This document shows, piece after piece, positions 1-11,222 of a stretch of 64,000 bases of DNA. Position numbers and translations under genes: made by a program. Source of the DNA: Primula veris (lineage: Eukaryota > Streptophyta > Magnoliopsida > Ericales > Primulaceae). The notes below the pieces were generated by a model, which did not search any database, was not told where the DNA came from, and saw only the letters and a list, made by a program, of their open reading frames with translations. The stretch spans positions 19,926,814 to 19,990,813 of the forward strand of contig OY821740.1 in assembly GCA_963682055.1 (NCBI GenBank), given 5' to 3'. Numbering within the stretch: the first letter of the stretch is position 1; each line of letters begins with the position of its first letter.

Positions 1-642
1 AAAGAACGACTTATTATGCTCTCGAGCAAAAATGTAGTTCTTAAACGATGAATATCATGTTGATAAGTTCAGGATTAAACTCTGAATTTGTACGGGAAGT
101 GAGCTTTCCGCAAGCTATGTGTTAAAAAAACTATCGCTTAGGAAGTTGGACCAAACAGTCAGAATTATAGAAGGCATGGTGCCTGACTATAAGTTCGTGA
201 AAGTTTGGTTCTACCTAAGAAAGGTCTCAATCTTGTTCCTTGAAGGATTTGGATAGGATCGAAAATGGTAGATTGTGTGTTCATTGGATAAGCACAAAAT
301 ATAGTGCTGATCGGTTTCTAGTGCATAAGGCATATGACTTTAAAATGCATATAGAACATTGTTCTATGCCCGGGAAGCATATTTTCAAAAAGAGAAGTTT
401 TCCGCAAAACTCTAACTCCTGGCGAGTGTGATCAATACGTTGAGGGTTCAAAGCATTACGCTACCCAAGACAAGTGAACACTCAAACGGTGCTGGAAAAA
501 TATGGAAAGTGAATCTTTTAAGGAAGATGAAGTGCCTTGGCATGGTAAAAAGGTAAGTAATGAAACTTATTTTGTCCCTTGACCTTCATGAGTGAAGGTG
601 AATCGACGATATTGAAATAATCAATGTTATCCATATAATGTG
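1..642 (+). pseudogene. Old Copia element, integrase C-terminal / pol linker relic
   Basis: Plus-strand remains of a Ty1/Copia polyprotein. Around 240-345 the translation keeps the integrase C-terminal block (a CVHWI..YSADRFLVHK-like stretch). It lines up with the CVFIGYAHNSSAYRFLVHK block of the better preserved Copia element at 57490-57570. Around 575-610 there is a match to the start of the RT region (FMVEGEP..-like). No long frame survives. The element enters from outside the window, is split at 642 by a solo LTR, and resumes at 2756. Inferred to be inactive and older than the Copia at 53613-61329. Confidence 0.75.
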
Positions 643-2464
643 TGTCATGCCCCAGATTTCATTAAAAACCCGAGACCTGAATTTGAAACTAAAGAAAACA
701 CACTGGAAGAGAATACAACTTTCTAAGCACTCGTCTCCGACTTATATTACACCAAAAATTATATTACATCAGTACGTTTCCTACACAACTACTCCTAATG
801 TACATCATTTATAAAGTATTACACCAAACTAAATAGGCTATGAGTGTCTAGGCTACCCACACAACCCAAAAATCTAGCCCGCTCGCAGCCCCACTCAACA
901 GCTTAACCTGTCATGGAACTCAGTACATCCGAACCTCCACCTAGAATAATAAAATAAACAAAGACGAGAAAACGAAGGAAAAGAGTGAGTCAACTATTCA
1001 TTTTATATATACGTCAACAAACTAAAAATAAATAAATAATGCAATGCATATATATTTAGTTATTTATATATCTATTTTGTCTTTTTTATTTTTCCTCCGC
1101 TAACCTCCTCTACTACAACTACTTACGCCAAGTGGCGTGACTCGATAAACGACTCAAATGTGTATAAAGTCGGATTCACAAATAAAGTGCCGGATCACTC
1201 CTCAGATCCACGTATGGAGTCAACTCCTCATGAAATCATACGCCAGCTATTGCTGTATTTTCCGTGAGCACTAGGCTCGTCGGAACCCCCGTGGCACGTG
1301 AACCCTAAACCAATGAAAAAGACTCAAGACAATACAACACCGCTCCTTAATAGACTCACGACAACACAACGCCGCTCCTCAATTACTCAACCTTATTACT
1401 CTAATTGGTTTATGAGTTATATGGTAAAACACTTATAAATTTATAATGTACAGTACAGCTACTGAAATCGCAATATAATGTACGGTACAATTACTGAAAT
1501 CGCAACAAATATTATAATATTTGCATTAGCTACCATCCTGTAACAAATGTTACAGCTACTGAAATCGCAACACTAGATCATATACATCATTTGCATCATC
1601 TACCATATACTCTGATAATTTACTATCAAATAAGCTGAAAAATTTGGTTCCCAAGTGTCCTGAGCTTTGATCAAAAAGTTTGAAAAGCTCCTTGTTGATT
1701 CCAGTTGCTATATAACACAACAAATATCTAAATTACCCAGTAAAACACATTTAAGCGGCCCTAAGAAAGGAACCTACTCATGCCTAAACTTTATACAGAA
1801 CCCTCCTCTTTTCAGTACCGAAAACGGTACCTTATCGAAGTCAACCAGCTAAATTCTGCCATAAACCACAACTACTATACAAGTAATAAAACTATAAGCT
1901 ACCCACACAAAATAAGCAGGAAACCAATTCCCGCCTTATATCACCAATCAACTCTCCTTTTCAAGTACCGAAACGGTACCTCAAAAGCCTGTTAAACACC
2001 GGTATGTAACTACAACCACAAAAAATATTGCTGCAATAACCAATAAAAAGCAAACACAAACAAATAGAAGTAAGAAAATATATTCCTGCCATCGCATCGA
2101 GTAAATTTCAGCCTTTTTGTAATCGCCAGGCTATGAGTATTAATTCTACTATAAATAAAAAAACACAAAGACTCCCCTTTAAGTACCAAAATGGTACCTT
2201 AGCGCAGCTCAACAGCGGATGAAGAACAGAACAGCGGAAAGAGTGTCCGATTACGCCTTGAATCTGGAGTGAAAACCCCCAACGATGTGTCTCAGATTAC
2301 TCCACTAGTCCATAGCTATGTGTCGGTGTAAACGGTTTGAAAAACGGGTAACCGAGCTAGAAGATGTTGGCAAACAAAGATGGGAGAAATTTAGAGTTCC
2401 TTATTTTTCTTCTTCTTATGCCCCTCTCTTCTCTTTGGTTTCAGAGTACGTATCTATATGTATG

Positions 2465-2499
<35 letters not shown>

Positions 2500-2679
2500 T
2501 CCATATATATCTGTTTCCTATAGATGACGAAAAATAAAGGACCCCACTTGTAACTTAATTTAGAATACATCTCTGTAACTTTATAAATTACTACAAATAC
2601 TAATGTTTTTAGTTGACATCCAATTATTTCTATGTTTGTATTATGAATAAATAAATAAATATATAATAAATATATATAC

Positions 2680-2738
<59 letters not shown>

Positions 2739-2750
2739 TGGGTTATTACA
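643..2750 (-). mobile_element. Solo LTR (probably Gypsy-type) nested in the old Copia
   Basis: A 2.1-kb block with TGTCATGCCCC at its left edge and GGTTATTACA at its right. On the minus strand it therefore begins TGTAATAACCC and ends GGGGCATGACA, the usual TG...CA form of an LTR. It is flanked by a perfect 5-bp target duplication, ATGTG, at 638-642 and 2751-2755. There are no coding domains inside, so it is a solo LTR left by recombination between two LTRs. It contains two TA microsatellites (about 2467-2496 and 2694-2733), three copies of TACTGAAATCGCAA (near 1458, 1492, 1556) and three palindromes of the form GTACCGAAACGGTACC. Its ends resemble those of the 20618-22492 LTR. The Gypsy assignment is inference. 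Confidence 0.8.
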
Positions 2751-2755
2751 ATGTG

Positions 2756-4233
2756 TATATGGGAATATGTCATCAACAATGAGGTTGATAGGCACGTGAG
2801 AAATAAAGTCAATTACTTTAAGTAAACTGACGGTTTTGATAATTTTAATGTCTATACTCTAATCTCTATGAAAAAACGCATCATTAATTAATGAGAACAT
2901 GTGTTTTATAAATGGAGATCTAGAGAATTAGGAACAACCCATTGGGTCGTGGTTCCGTGTAAAGTAAGCAAATGTGTAAAAACTTGTTAAGTAACTATAT
3001 GGACTAAAACAAACACCTAACTTATCATATGTAATCTCTTGTGCGTCAAGAACTGTACTAGACCAGATATAGCCAACTCAGTGAGCATACCGAGTAGGTT
3101 TGCCAATGAGGCTTCTCAGATACATGAGGTATACTGGCAATCATGAACTGCATTATACGAGATGTCCAAAATATTTGGAGGGTATTTTGATACCAAGTAT
3201 CTCGAACTTTAATAGTACAAGGTTCACGAGTGGATATGTTTGTACTTAAAGAGGTTGCAGTCTCATGGAGGTCTGTAAAATAGACATGCATACGTGGATC
3301 AACTATGAAATCAGAATTCATAATGTTGTAGACACTTAAAAAAGACAGATTGCCTGAGAAGTCTTGCGAGGTATTTCAAGTGGCCAAAATCTGTTCCCGC
3401 AATAAACGTGCACTGCTGCAATCAATCAGTTATTAAACGGGATCAGAATAATTTGTATAATGGAAAGTCCCGACAAAGTCATGACATATTCGTCGGAGAC
3501 ACAAATCCGTAAGAGGAATTGCTAGCAAACAGTGTGGTATCCTTAGACTTTGCAAGGTCTAAGGATAATAATGCGGATCCATATACAAAATGCTTGACTC
3601 ATGGAGGAGTTGGAGCATCATCGAGGGAAATGGGGGTTGAAGCCCAATAAATTGGAAACCTTCACATAAGCTACCCAACCTGTACTGGAAATTTCAGTCT
3701 CAGGTTCAATGGGAAAACTGAACTATGCGGGTTACTGAACAAAGCACTCGAGAACATAAGTTCTCAGCCCATTTCTATGATGAAAGAGTGATAGACCTGT
3801 ACCATTGTAAGGGTGAGCGTGAGGCTCTTAATGAATCAAGTATCTCGAAGATCGATTGGGGTGAGTCAAGACACCATTGACTTGAAAATCACCTATTACG
3901 AGTGTGTATGGCCGATACTATGTGATGATCTAGGGCTAAATCACTAAAGCACTCGGTTGAATTTGCCAAGGCAGTCTAGGGCCAAATATGGACAACAACC
4001 AAAGGGCTTAGTAAGTGGTGTAGAGAGGACACTGTGTGAGTATTACCCTGGTATGCACAAATGCTAAAGGGTTCAAGGCTTTAAGGCTACCCAATAGTAG
4101 CATATCAGATTTTACATCACTATGGCAGGTTCAAGGTGCGCGCTACCTGTCTTTATGCAGTGAATTCTCGTGGTTCTCTCGATTGCATTTAGTTGCACTG
4201 TGCATGTTTAATGATTGCATTCATGTGGGGGAT
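2756..4233 (+). pseudogene. Old Copia element, decayed RT and RNase H plus 3' leader
   Basis: Continues the Copia relic after the solo LTR. 2910-2990 matches the RT segment around 58150-58250 of the other Copia (LNGELEE..., then ...VVPG). From 3046 the RNase H region is recognisable: a [20 protein letters not shown] start, then the DPLTKGL-like end near 3585-3600. Frameshifts and stops are frequent, and much of the RT between integrase and 2900 is missing. 3640-4230 matches the 3' non-coding region of the 53613-61329 element (59340-59906) and ends in the polypurine tract TGTGGGGGAT just before the LTR. Confidence 0.75.
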
Positions 4234-4728
4234 TGTTGAAAAAAACCTTTGGTTTTGTTTTGTTTTGAATGCAATTAAGTTGTAGGAGTTTCAAAATATT
4301 TATATCCCCATATTGATGGCTTTCATGAGTTACATATTTTAAAAGACTTTTTCCATGAAAAAGAAAAGACACGTCATCATACACATACACACACATTCAC
4401 ACATGCATACATATAGAGAGAGAGTACCGCACCACCAAAGGCCCGACCATGGCTCGGTGCCGTTTCCGCCGAGTCACATGTGATAGATGTTGTACCTTGG
4501 GAACGAAGTGCCCCATTTAGCCAGAAGCAGAGGTGGCGGGGCAAATATCGTTTAAGGGAAACTGCTTGCAGTTATCTCGTCTCGGACTTAGTCCATTTCG
4601 GTATCATTTACATTATTTTATGTTAAATCTTGTATTTGATAATTATATATTTGAGGAAACCATTTTCTGTTAATTTGTCCATTTCTTTTCCGTAGAAATT
4701 ATTGTATTTATCTAAAACATACCCAACA
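4234..4728 (+). repeat. 3' LTR of the old Copia element
   Basis: Begins TGTTGAAAAA directly after the polypurine tract and ends ACCCAACA, giving TGTTG/CAACA terminal inverted ends and a length of 495 bp. Its R/U5-like part (CCGAGTCACATG...GTTGTACCTTGGGA) matches the LTR of the Copia at 53613, which is almost three times longer, so the two are related but distinct families. The segment shared with copy B starts at the very next base, 4729. Confidence 0.8.
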
Positions 4729-5565
4729 GATCCCACTCGTAAGTTAGAACCCAAACCATTTATAGGGTGAACACCTTACATAATACATTAGTTCTAAATA
4801 TGGCGTGTCGCCTCCAATCTTCGGTCTCTCCTCTTGGAGTTGTCATTACCCTTTGCACCACTGACGATTCTCCTTCCACAGGATAAATATCAATATTTTC
4901 ATCCTCATCATTGTAAACATCATAAATCGGACCTTCATCAGCTTTATAATCTTCAAATTTGACGATACTGGCTTGTCGTTTTTGACAGGTAAAAGATGTA
5001 TGCCCGAGCTCACCACATTCAAAACACCAAACGTCCTGCTTGTAATCAGGTTTGGAGAAGGTTGTTCCAGAATTTATTGGACCTTCACGTCGTGTTTCAT
5101 CAGTTCTTTTGTTGAACCTGCTGAACGAATTGCTTTTGTTTGCTGCCCAGTTTTGTGCATTGCTGTTATTGACTCTTTTTTGTGTAGCTTGCTCGTGAAA
5201 AGCCTCCTCGAGAGTTTTCCAGATTCGCTTCCCACTCCAAGTAGTCTTCAGCGTGCATGTTTCCAGAAAAGTCAGAAACTTCTACTTTGATTCCACCTCC
5301 ATTCAAATCAAAAGTGCAAACCATACGGTCCTCCAATCCGCCTCTTGGTGAGTATTTTGCACTTCCAATATCATGAAAAGGATTGTCGTACTCTCTATTC
5401 AAGTCAAGAGCACAAACCAAACGGTCATTCAATCGGCCTCGTGGTGCGTATTCTGCACTTCCAGCATCATGAAAAGGATTGTCGTACTCTTCACCAACAT
5501 AATTATCTTCTAGACTACCTTCCGGATTGTCTAAAAGGTTCTCTTTGTTATGGTGACAACTTATT
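4729..5565 (-). pseudogene. Ty3/Gypsy gag relic (copy A)
   Basis: Read on the minus strand from about 5560 down. It begins with an acidic, repeated N-terminal part containing NPFHDAGSAEYAPRG and NPFHDIGSAKYSPRG. Next comes the gag core start (GIKVEVSDFSGNMHAEDYLE, the plant Gypsy gag entry), a deletion that fuses into a short basic stretch, and then a zinc knuckle CFECGELGHTSFTC (CX2CX4HX4C) near 5010. The frame runs on to a stop near 4770. Most of gag between the core start and the knuckle is gone, and protease and RT are absent here. In copy B the same relic continues into a protease. Non-functional. Confidence 0.75.
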
Positions 5566-6612
5566 GTGGTAAGTTATGTTGATCCATTCGTTTCTAAAGG
5601 AAATTTACTTAACAAGATGAAAGATACATACATTAATGTTTACACACTGGATTCTAACCAACTCCAACGTTTATATGCAGTTTATGTTAAAGCTTTACAC
5701 GAGTACAACAGTTTCTGAAAATTTCGTTTGTAAAAGCAATGTTAATAAACTTATTATGTGGATTCCTCACAAGTCCCCTAATCTAAAACTTAGCAAACAC
5801 ATGTCAATTAAGTTACATTAATAATCCCACATCAACAAATATTATTCGGCTAATTTACCACCCGATAAGCAATGCAAAGAAAACTGTGTGCTGGTTAGCC
5901 TGATTTCGCACATTGATCCACCAAACAAATAAGAAATAAAATCAAGGTAAACCGCCACATTAAATTAGTCAATCACATAAATACTTTGACATAATTCACA
6001 ACAAAGCGAAAACAAGAGCTCTCACTAGTAGCCATTTATTAAAACTTCCAATAGAAGAAGACGTACAAACAAATTCAGTCTTTGACAACAGAAAACAAAT
6101 GAATATGAAGTCTCTAAATTCTTCACAGCTAGTTCAAATATCAAGAGTGTCCGAAGACCCAAAAGCTGTCAATAACAAAAACCAGAAGAAATCACAGGTT
6201 ACTCGCCAAAGTACAAAATTCAAGAATAAGTTTCAATGAAATTAATTGAAGTAAATAAAGAGAACAATCAGAAACTCATAGAATGTTCGTATATCTGTGA
6301 GCCAACTACTCAAAGGTGAAAGTGTATTCAATAATGAATAATGCCACTACTCTTTTTTTGTTTAGAAAAACAGAACACTTTCAAAAACACAAAAGGAATT
6401 CAATGTGGAAAAAGATCCCAAGTTATGAAATCATAAATATCCAAGGACGGAACTTCCAAGAATGAAACAAGCACTAGAAATGCAGGTTTACATTTAACTT
6501 TTTTTTTCGAATACCAAAAAGTGCCTTATTTCGACGTCTGTGTACCTCAACTTTGAACACTGAAAAAAAACTAACCGAAAAAAAAACTTTGAGCAGGGGT
6601 CATAATGAAATG
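5566..6612. other. Non-coding stretch, copy A
   Basis: AT-rich sequence with no coding frame or recognisable element. It is closely matched at 34859-35905 in copy B. Short frames here are not supported by codon pattern or similarity. Confidence 0.5.
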
Positions 6613-8290
6613 TAGGGGTGGAATGGTATACCACAATAATAGGGGTGAAAGTGGTACAATTACCATTGGTAATTGACTTATACCATTACCGTACAATACA
6701 AATATGGTACAAGAAATTTCATACCATTACCGTACTATACTTGCGGTATACCGCAATGTTGTATACCGTAAGTGTGGTACGATATGGTATAATTACCACA
6801 TCATTTGTGCCAAAAAAAATTTAACTATCAGTTACTCCTATCAAATTATATTGTACATATAATGATTTTCTATTCAATTTTATGTTAACATTTGTTGACT
6901 TTATATGGTAACTATGAATTATTAGTTGTTGAAACAATTATGATATAAAGTAAAAAAAATATTAACGAACCTGTAACTCAATCATTAAAGTACAATTCTA
7001 GCCAAGAAATAACAAGTTAGTGATGACTTAGTAAGAAATTCAGGAAGTTAAAAAGTATTAAACTTGAAGGTACTCAATACAAACTAAATAACTACAAAAA
7101 AAATTCCACAAATCATTGGATATATTATCCATATTCTGCCTTTACATCATTTAAATAACATTTATGTACATACATCTTAAACATCGAAGGCATATAATAA
7201 ACTAGTAAACTATTTAATAACAAAATGGAGAACTTACTGTTACTTAAATTGTAAATAAATATATTAGATTTGAAAATAGAAATTGTACAAAATGGTATAA
7301 AATGATACGTATCGTGGTATAATAAAATTTGATACCACTGTTGTACCATTATTATAAGCGATACGGTATTACTACCATCCCACAATGCGGTAATACCATC
7401 AAGTGTGGTATGGATGGTACGGTATGAGTGAGACGAGCGATTGGTCGGTATAATGTGGTATACCATTCCACCCATATAGCACATTATAACAACCAGTCGT
7501 TCATACCGTACCATCCATACTGCACTTAAAGATATTACCGCATTGTGGTATGGTTATACCATACCACTCATAATAATGGTATTCAAATTTTAGTATAACA
7601 AGGTACACCACTTTGAACCATTTTGTAGCATTTCTCTTTTCAAATCTAATATATTCATTTACGATCTAAATAGGAGTAGTAATTTCTCTATTTTTTTATT
7701 AAATAGTACTACTAGTATTTATTATGTCTTTGATGTTCAATATGTTTGTACATGGATATTATTTAAATGATCTAAAGCAAGAATCTGGATATTAGACCCA
7801 AAGATTTGTGGAATTTTGTTATAGTTATGTAGTTCGTATTAAGTAGATTCAAGGTTAATATTTTTTAACTTTAATCATTGGATTTCTTACTAAGCCCTCA
7901 TTGGCTTATTATGCGTTGACTAGAATTTCTACTTTAATGACTGAGTTACAGGTTCGCTACTATTTTTTTACTCTGTATCATAATTATTTCAACAACTCAT
8001 AATTCATGATTACTAAACAAATTTAACAAATGTAAACATCAAATTGAATAGAAGATTATTTTATGTACAATATAAAGTGAAAGGACTAACTGCTAGTTAA
8101 ATTTTTTATGGCACTACCAATGTGGTAATTGTACTGTACCATGTCATTACCGTACCACACTTAGGTATATCACATTGCGGTATACGCAAGTACGATATGG
8201 TAATGGTATAAAATTTCTAGTACCATATTTTTGTGGTACAGTAATGGTATAAGGCAATTACCAATGGTAATTGTACCACTTCCACCCCTA
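6613..8290. mobile_element. Long foldback element (copy A)
   Basis: The left end AGGGGTGAAAGTGGTACAAT (6641) is the near-perfect reverse complement of the right end ...TGGTACCACTTCCACCCCT (8289). Pairing continues inward. The left half (6641 to about 7455) and right half (about 7490 to 8289) are degenerate reverse complements along most of their length, with the turn near 7460-7490. Runs of GGTAC / TACCATTACCG motifs fill the ends and the centre, and an AT-rich middle separates them. A second boundary motif, TAGGGGTGGAATGGTATACC (6613), is repeated inverted at the centre (about 7452-7475). This suggests one half arose first as a hAT-like MITE and was then duplicated in inverted orientation. 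It codes for nothing. No clear target duplication is visible. Confidence 0.7.
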
Positions 8291-8969
8291 GGGAAAGGAC
8301 AGGAAAATCCTACGGGAGCCCTAAGATGACTCATATACTGGCATCTAAGAAGCAAACACAAGCCTTAATTACTTAAGCTACTCTCAAATTTTAACAGCCC
8401 TTACATTTTGTGACCAAACAATCTGCGGAGCAAGAGGTAGCATCTCACTAAATATGCGGAGTTACAAACATGGATATTAAAAACCTAAAGAAGGCCAGTC
8501 AGGGTCAACAGTTACCTATGTTTCAGCACACTGACTTGATCTTAATATGACATACAAAAAATGCATCACTATATAACTAATACCATGTTGACTTATTATT
8601 ATCATCATACGCATTGGCAGAGCTCAATTGGAAACAATCTACAAAATGCTATATTTTCCAATGATGAATTTCTAAAAATAATTAGGGAATCATACGATTT
8701 AATAAATAGGTATAAGTTGACACCAATACAAATTGATTTACTAAGAAGAGGATCTTAATGAGCTTATATACGCATGACTAATCATACTTGGTGCTTGTTT
8801 GGGAGCAGATTATAATAAGATAGGATGGATTTAAATTCTTGCAGCTTAAGAGTTTTAGTATTTTCAGCTTATAAAGAAAAACAAAATTTCAGGTTTAAAT
8901 CTGGTCAGCCAAATACTGCCTAAATTTTTGCCAAATTAAAACCTAAGCTAAACCTGAATCCAAACAAGG
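8291..8969. other. Non-coding stretch between foldback and ARF relic
   Basis: I see no gene here. Copy B (37583-38355) matches but has about 105 extra bases just before the ARF exon, which copy A has lost at 8967-8970. Confidence 0.5.
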
Positions 8970-10785
8970 CTCTGGCCTTTTGCCAGTTGTTGGTTCGGAA
9001 AGGGAGTCAACCACTGAAAATGGTTTGATTTTCAAAGGGGAAACCCTCTCCGGCATTGGGATAGATGCATTCTCATCCCGCGGAACCTGAAAAAGGAAAA
9101 AAATATATATTATATAATGAAGAATATGAAGACTTCTTAGTCGACTCCTTTGTTGACAGCACAGAAAAGAATGATAATAAGAACTAAACAATATATAAGC
9201 AAAAGTGTGGTAACCACCTTCAGGCTACGACATCTAGAATTTTCCCACTCGGATGAGAAATTCTCAATTCCTACGATCTCGCCTGTAAACTTGGTCAAGT
9301 AAAAGAACTCAAAATCTAAGCACAATCTTGACAACAATAACAACGGAAAAAGCAAAATCAATTTCGACTTGTTTTCCATATTTTGGCTTATTTCTCGTTA
9401 AATGCCAACGTCCCATTTCAGTTTTTAGTGGAACTAGATACTATTATTTAGAATGCATATACAAGTCACTTTATTGAAGTCTCCATGAAAAGTACATCAA
9501 GTTTTTACTTTGAAAGGAAATTAAGTAAAAAATATGCTAATTCTAATTTTCTACGAAATAAAAAACAACTTATATTAAATATTAATAAGTTACCTCCCAT
9601 CCGAATACAGATCCGTTTCAAATCTCATCTTGAATCGCATCCCAACTGCAAAACAATTGTTCACGGATTCAAGGTACTTATTGACCCTAATGATGAATCG
9701 ACTGGTCCTGATGAATGGTATCATAAGCAACACGTTAGACCAAGTTCATAAATTAGAACCTTTGATCTTGTTTGACAATAACTTTGAACCATGTAAGCTG
9801 GATTTTTTGAGGTTGAGAAAAAAATCTAGCATTTACTTACACAAAAAAAAGGGGATTATATATGTATCTTACCGTGGCTTATAATGGACCACAAAAAGGG
9901 ATCCATTAGAGAGGGCAGGGGAGATGGTAGCAAGAATGCCAAAAAGCATATTCTGACTGGATATGACAGATGCTAACATTGTGTTTTGTTGGCGGGATAC
10001 ACACCAAACTCCTACACGGAGCTCCCCATCCTCACCCCTAAAAAACCAAATTATGCATATTAAACAAAGTATTTTACCACCGAATATGTCACCTATCTAC
10101 TTGTTTGGTTGTCCCTTTCATCAAAATAAGCTAGTTTCTTGAGGTTGAGAAAGAACATCAAACTTAAGCATTTTATACCCAAAAAAAGGCAACAAAAATA
10201 GGGGTGAAGGCTTGAAACACATGAGGCCTATGTATGACTCAATACAGTGACATATCCAACAGAAAAAGACTATAATGAGGTACCTTAAGAACACAATATA
10301 GTCATTGGCAACCAATCTCTTTGCAGTCGTAAATGTGTTCCATCCTGGGGTGAGCATATGCCGTTTTGGGTGGCCTTGAAATATTTTCAAAACCTCGGCA
10401 TTAGTTATATATTCTTGAAACATATTTGGATTAAAAAAAAGAATGTGTAAGGAAAGCACTACCTCGAAACACATGCTTGATTCTCCATTCCTGACCATGG
10501 AGATATCTGGTGACTAGCTTTTGGGAGGGGATTGGCTGATACATATCCTGAAACAAAATAAGCAAAAGCAAGAGTTTCAGCAAATAAAACTTTTATTCAA
10601 AAAAAGCAACGAATTGTGACAAGTCCTAAAAAGAGGAGAAATTACCAGCGTGGGAAGGTACTCGTTTGCATGTTTCTTTGGAATGGAGAACCCACCATGT
10701 GTACTTACATCTGATGGTGTTAATGTTTTAGCAAATGAGAAGAATCTCGGTCTAGCTGGCTTAGGGGGCTTTGAGGTTGATTCTG
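8970..10785 (-). pseudogene. Auxin response factor (ARF) gene relic, B3 and following exons (copy A)
   Basis: Minus-strand exons recognisable in order. 10646-10785 encodes the B3 start ([20 protein letters not shown]). 10463-10547 encodes [20 protein letters not shown]. 10284-10374 encodes [12 protein letters not shown]...AKRL. 9873-10037 encodes GEDGELRVGV...VISSQNMLFGILAT. 9594-9707 encodes ...[18 protein letters not shown]. 9218-9289 encodes FTGEIVGIENFSSEW. About 8970-9086 encodes NASIPMPERVSPLKIKPF. These are the B3 DNA-binding domain and flanking dimerisation/ancillary domain of plant ARFs, which bind auxin-response elements. GT-AG borders fit for most joins and phases agree across the first four introns. 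The join into 9289 is out of phase. The final exon is cut short and the Q-rich and PB1 regions are absent. The two preceding exons lie beyond the LINE at 17617-17914. Introns are kept, so it is not a retrocopy. Inferred to be inactive. Confidence 0.85.
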
Positions 10786-11127
10786 CTAAAATCAATATTG
10801 TTTTTTAAATACGTTAAAATATGTTAGAATAAGTTAGAATAAATATATAGAGAGCAATAAAAAAAAGGAAAACATATCTTAAACATATTTTCTCTTTGAT
10901 CGACAGCCTGTCAGGCATCTCTCTTTTCTCACCTCTGTGATTCTATCCTCTCTCTTACGCCTCTCTCTTCTTTATCTCTCAGATTCTCTTCTTCATAACT
11001 CTCACTTTATTGAGTTTGTTCAACTCTTTTTCTCTTTCGGGGTATGCACACATACACAACTAGCATCTACTTAGTAGAAGTACTTACTACTATTATTGTT
11101 AATTCTTTAATACTTAAACTATGGTTC
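10786..11127 (-). other. ARF intron remainder with pyrimidine tract
   Basis: Sequence between the ARF B3 exon and the LINE target site. On the plus strand it is a long CT-rich tract (about 10905-11035). On the ARF strand this is purine-rich intron. I see no gene. The first copy of the LINE target duplication follows at 11128-11145. Confidence 0.5.
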
Positions 11128-11222
11128 AACTGACTAGACTCACCAAGTGAAAGAATAGAATCAGGAGCCAAAAAAAACCTAAAGAGAGACGACTAGGGTG
11201 AAAAACCCTAGCCACCGAAAAT

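Noticed and set aside
2454..2812. Minus-strand open frames rich in Tyr-Ile repeats
   Set aside because: Pure translation of TA microsatellites inside a solo LTR.
4973..5572. Plus-strand frames of 105 and 75 codons, repeated at 34266-34865
   Set aside because: Antisense to the Gypsy gag relic, which carries the recognisable zinc knuckle and gag core.
7125..7514. 129-codon minus-strand frame, also at 36418-36807
   Set aside because: Lies in the foldback element, made of TACCAT-type repeats, with no similarity and no codon pattern. Its conservation between copies is due to the duplication.
9485..9884. Plus-strand frames of 88-129 codons
   Set aside because: Antisense to the ARF exon encoding [10 protein letters not shown] and its intron.
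10905..11127. CT-rich tract as an extended LINE 5' UTR or promoter
   Set aside because: The 18-bp target duplication places the LINE start at 11146, so the tract belongs to the ARF intron.
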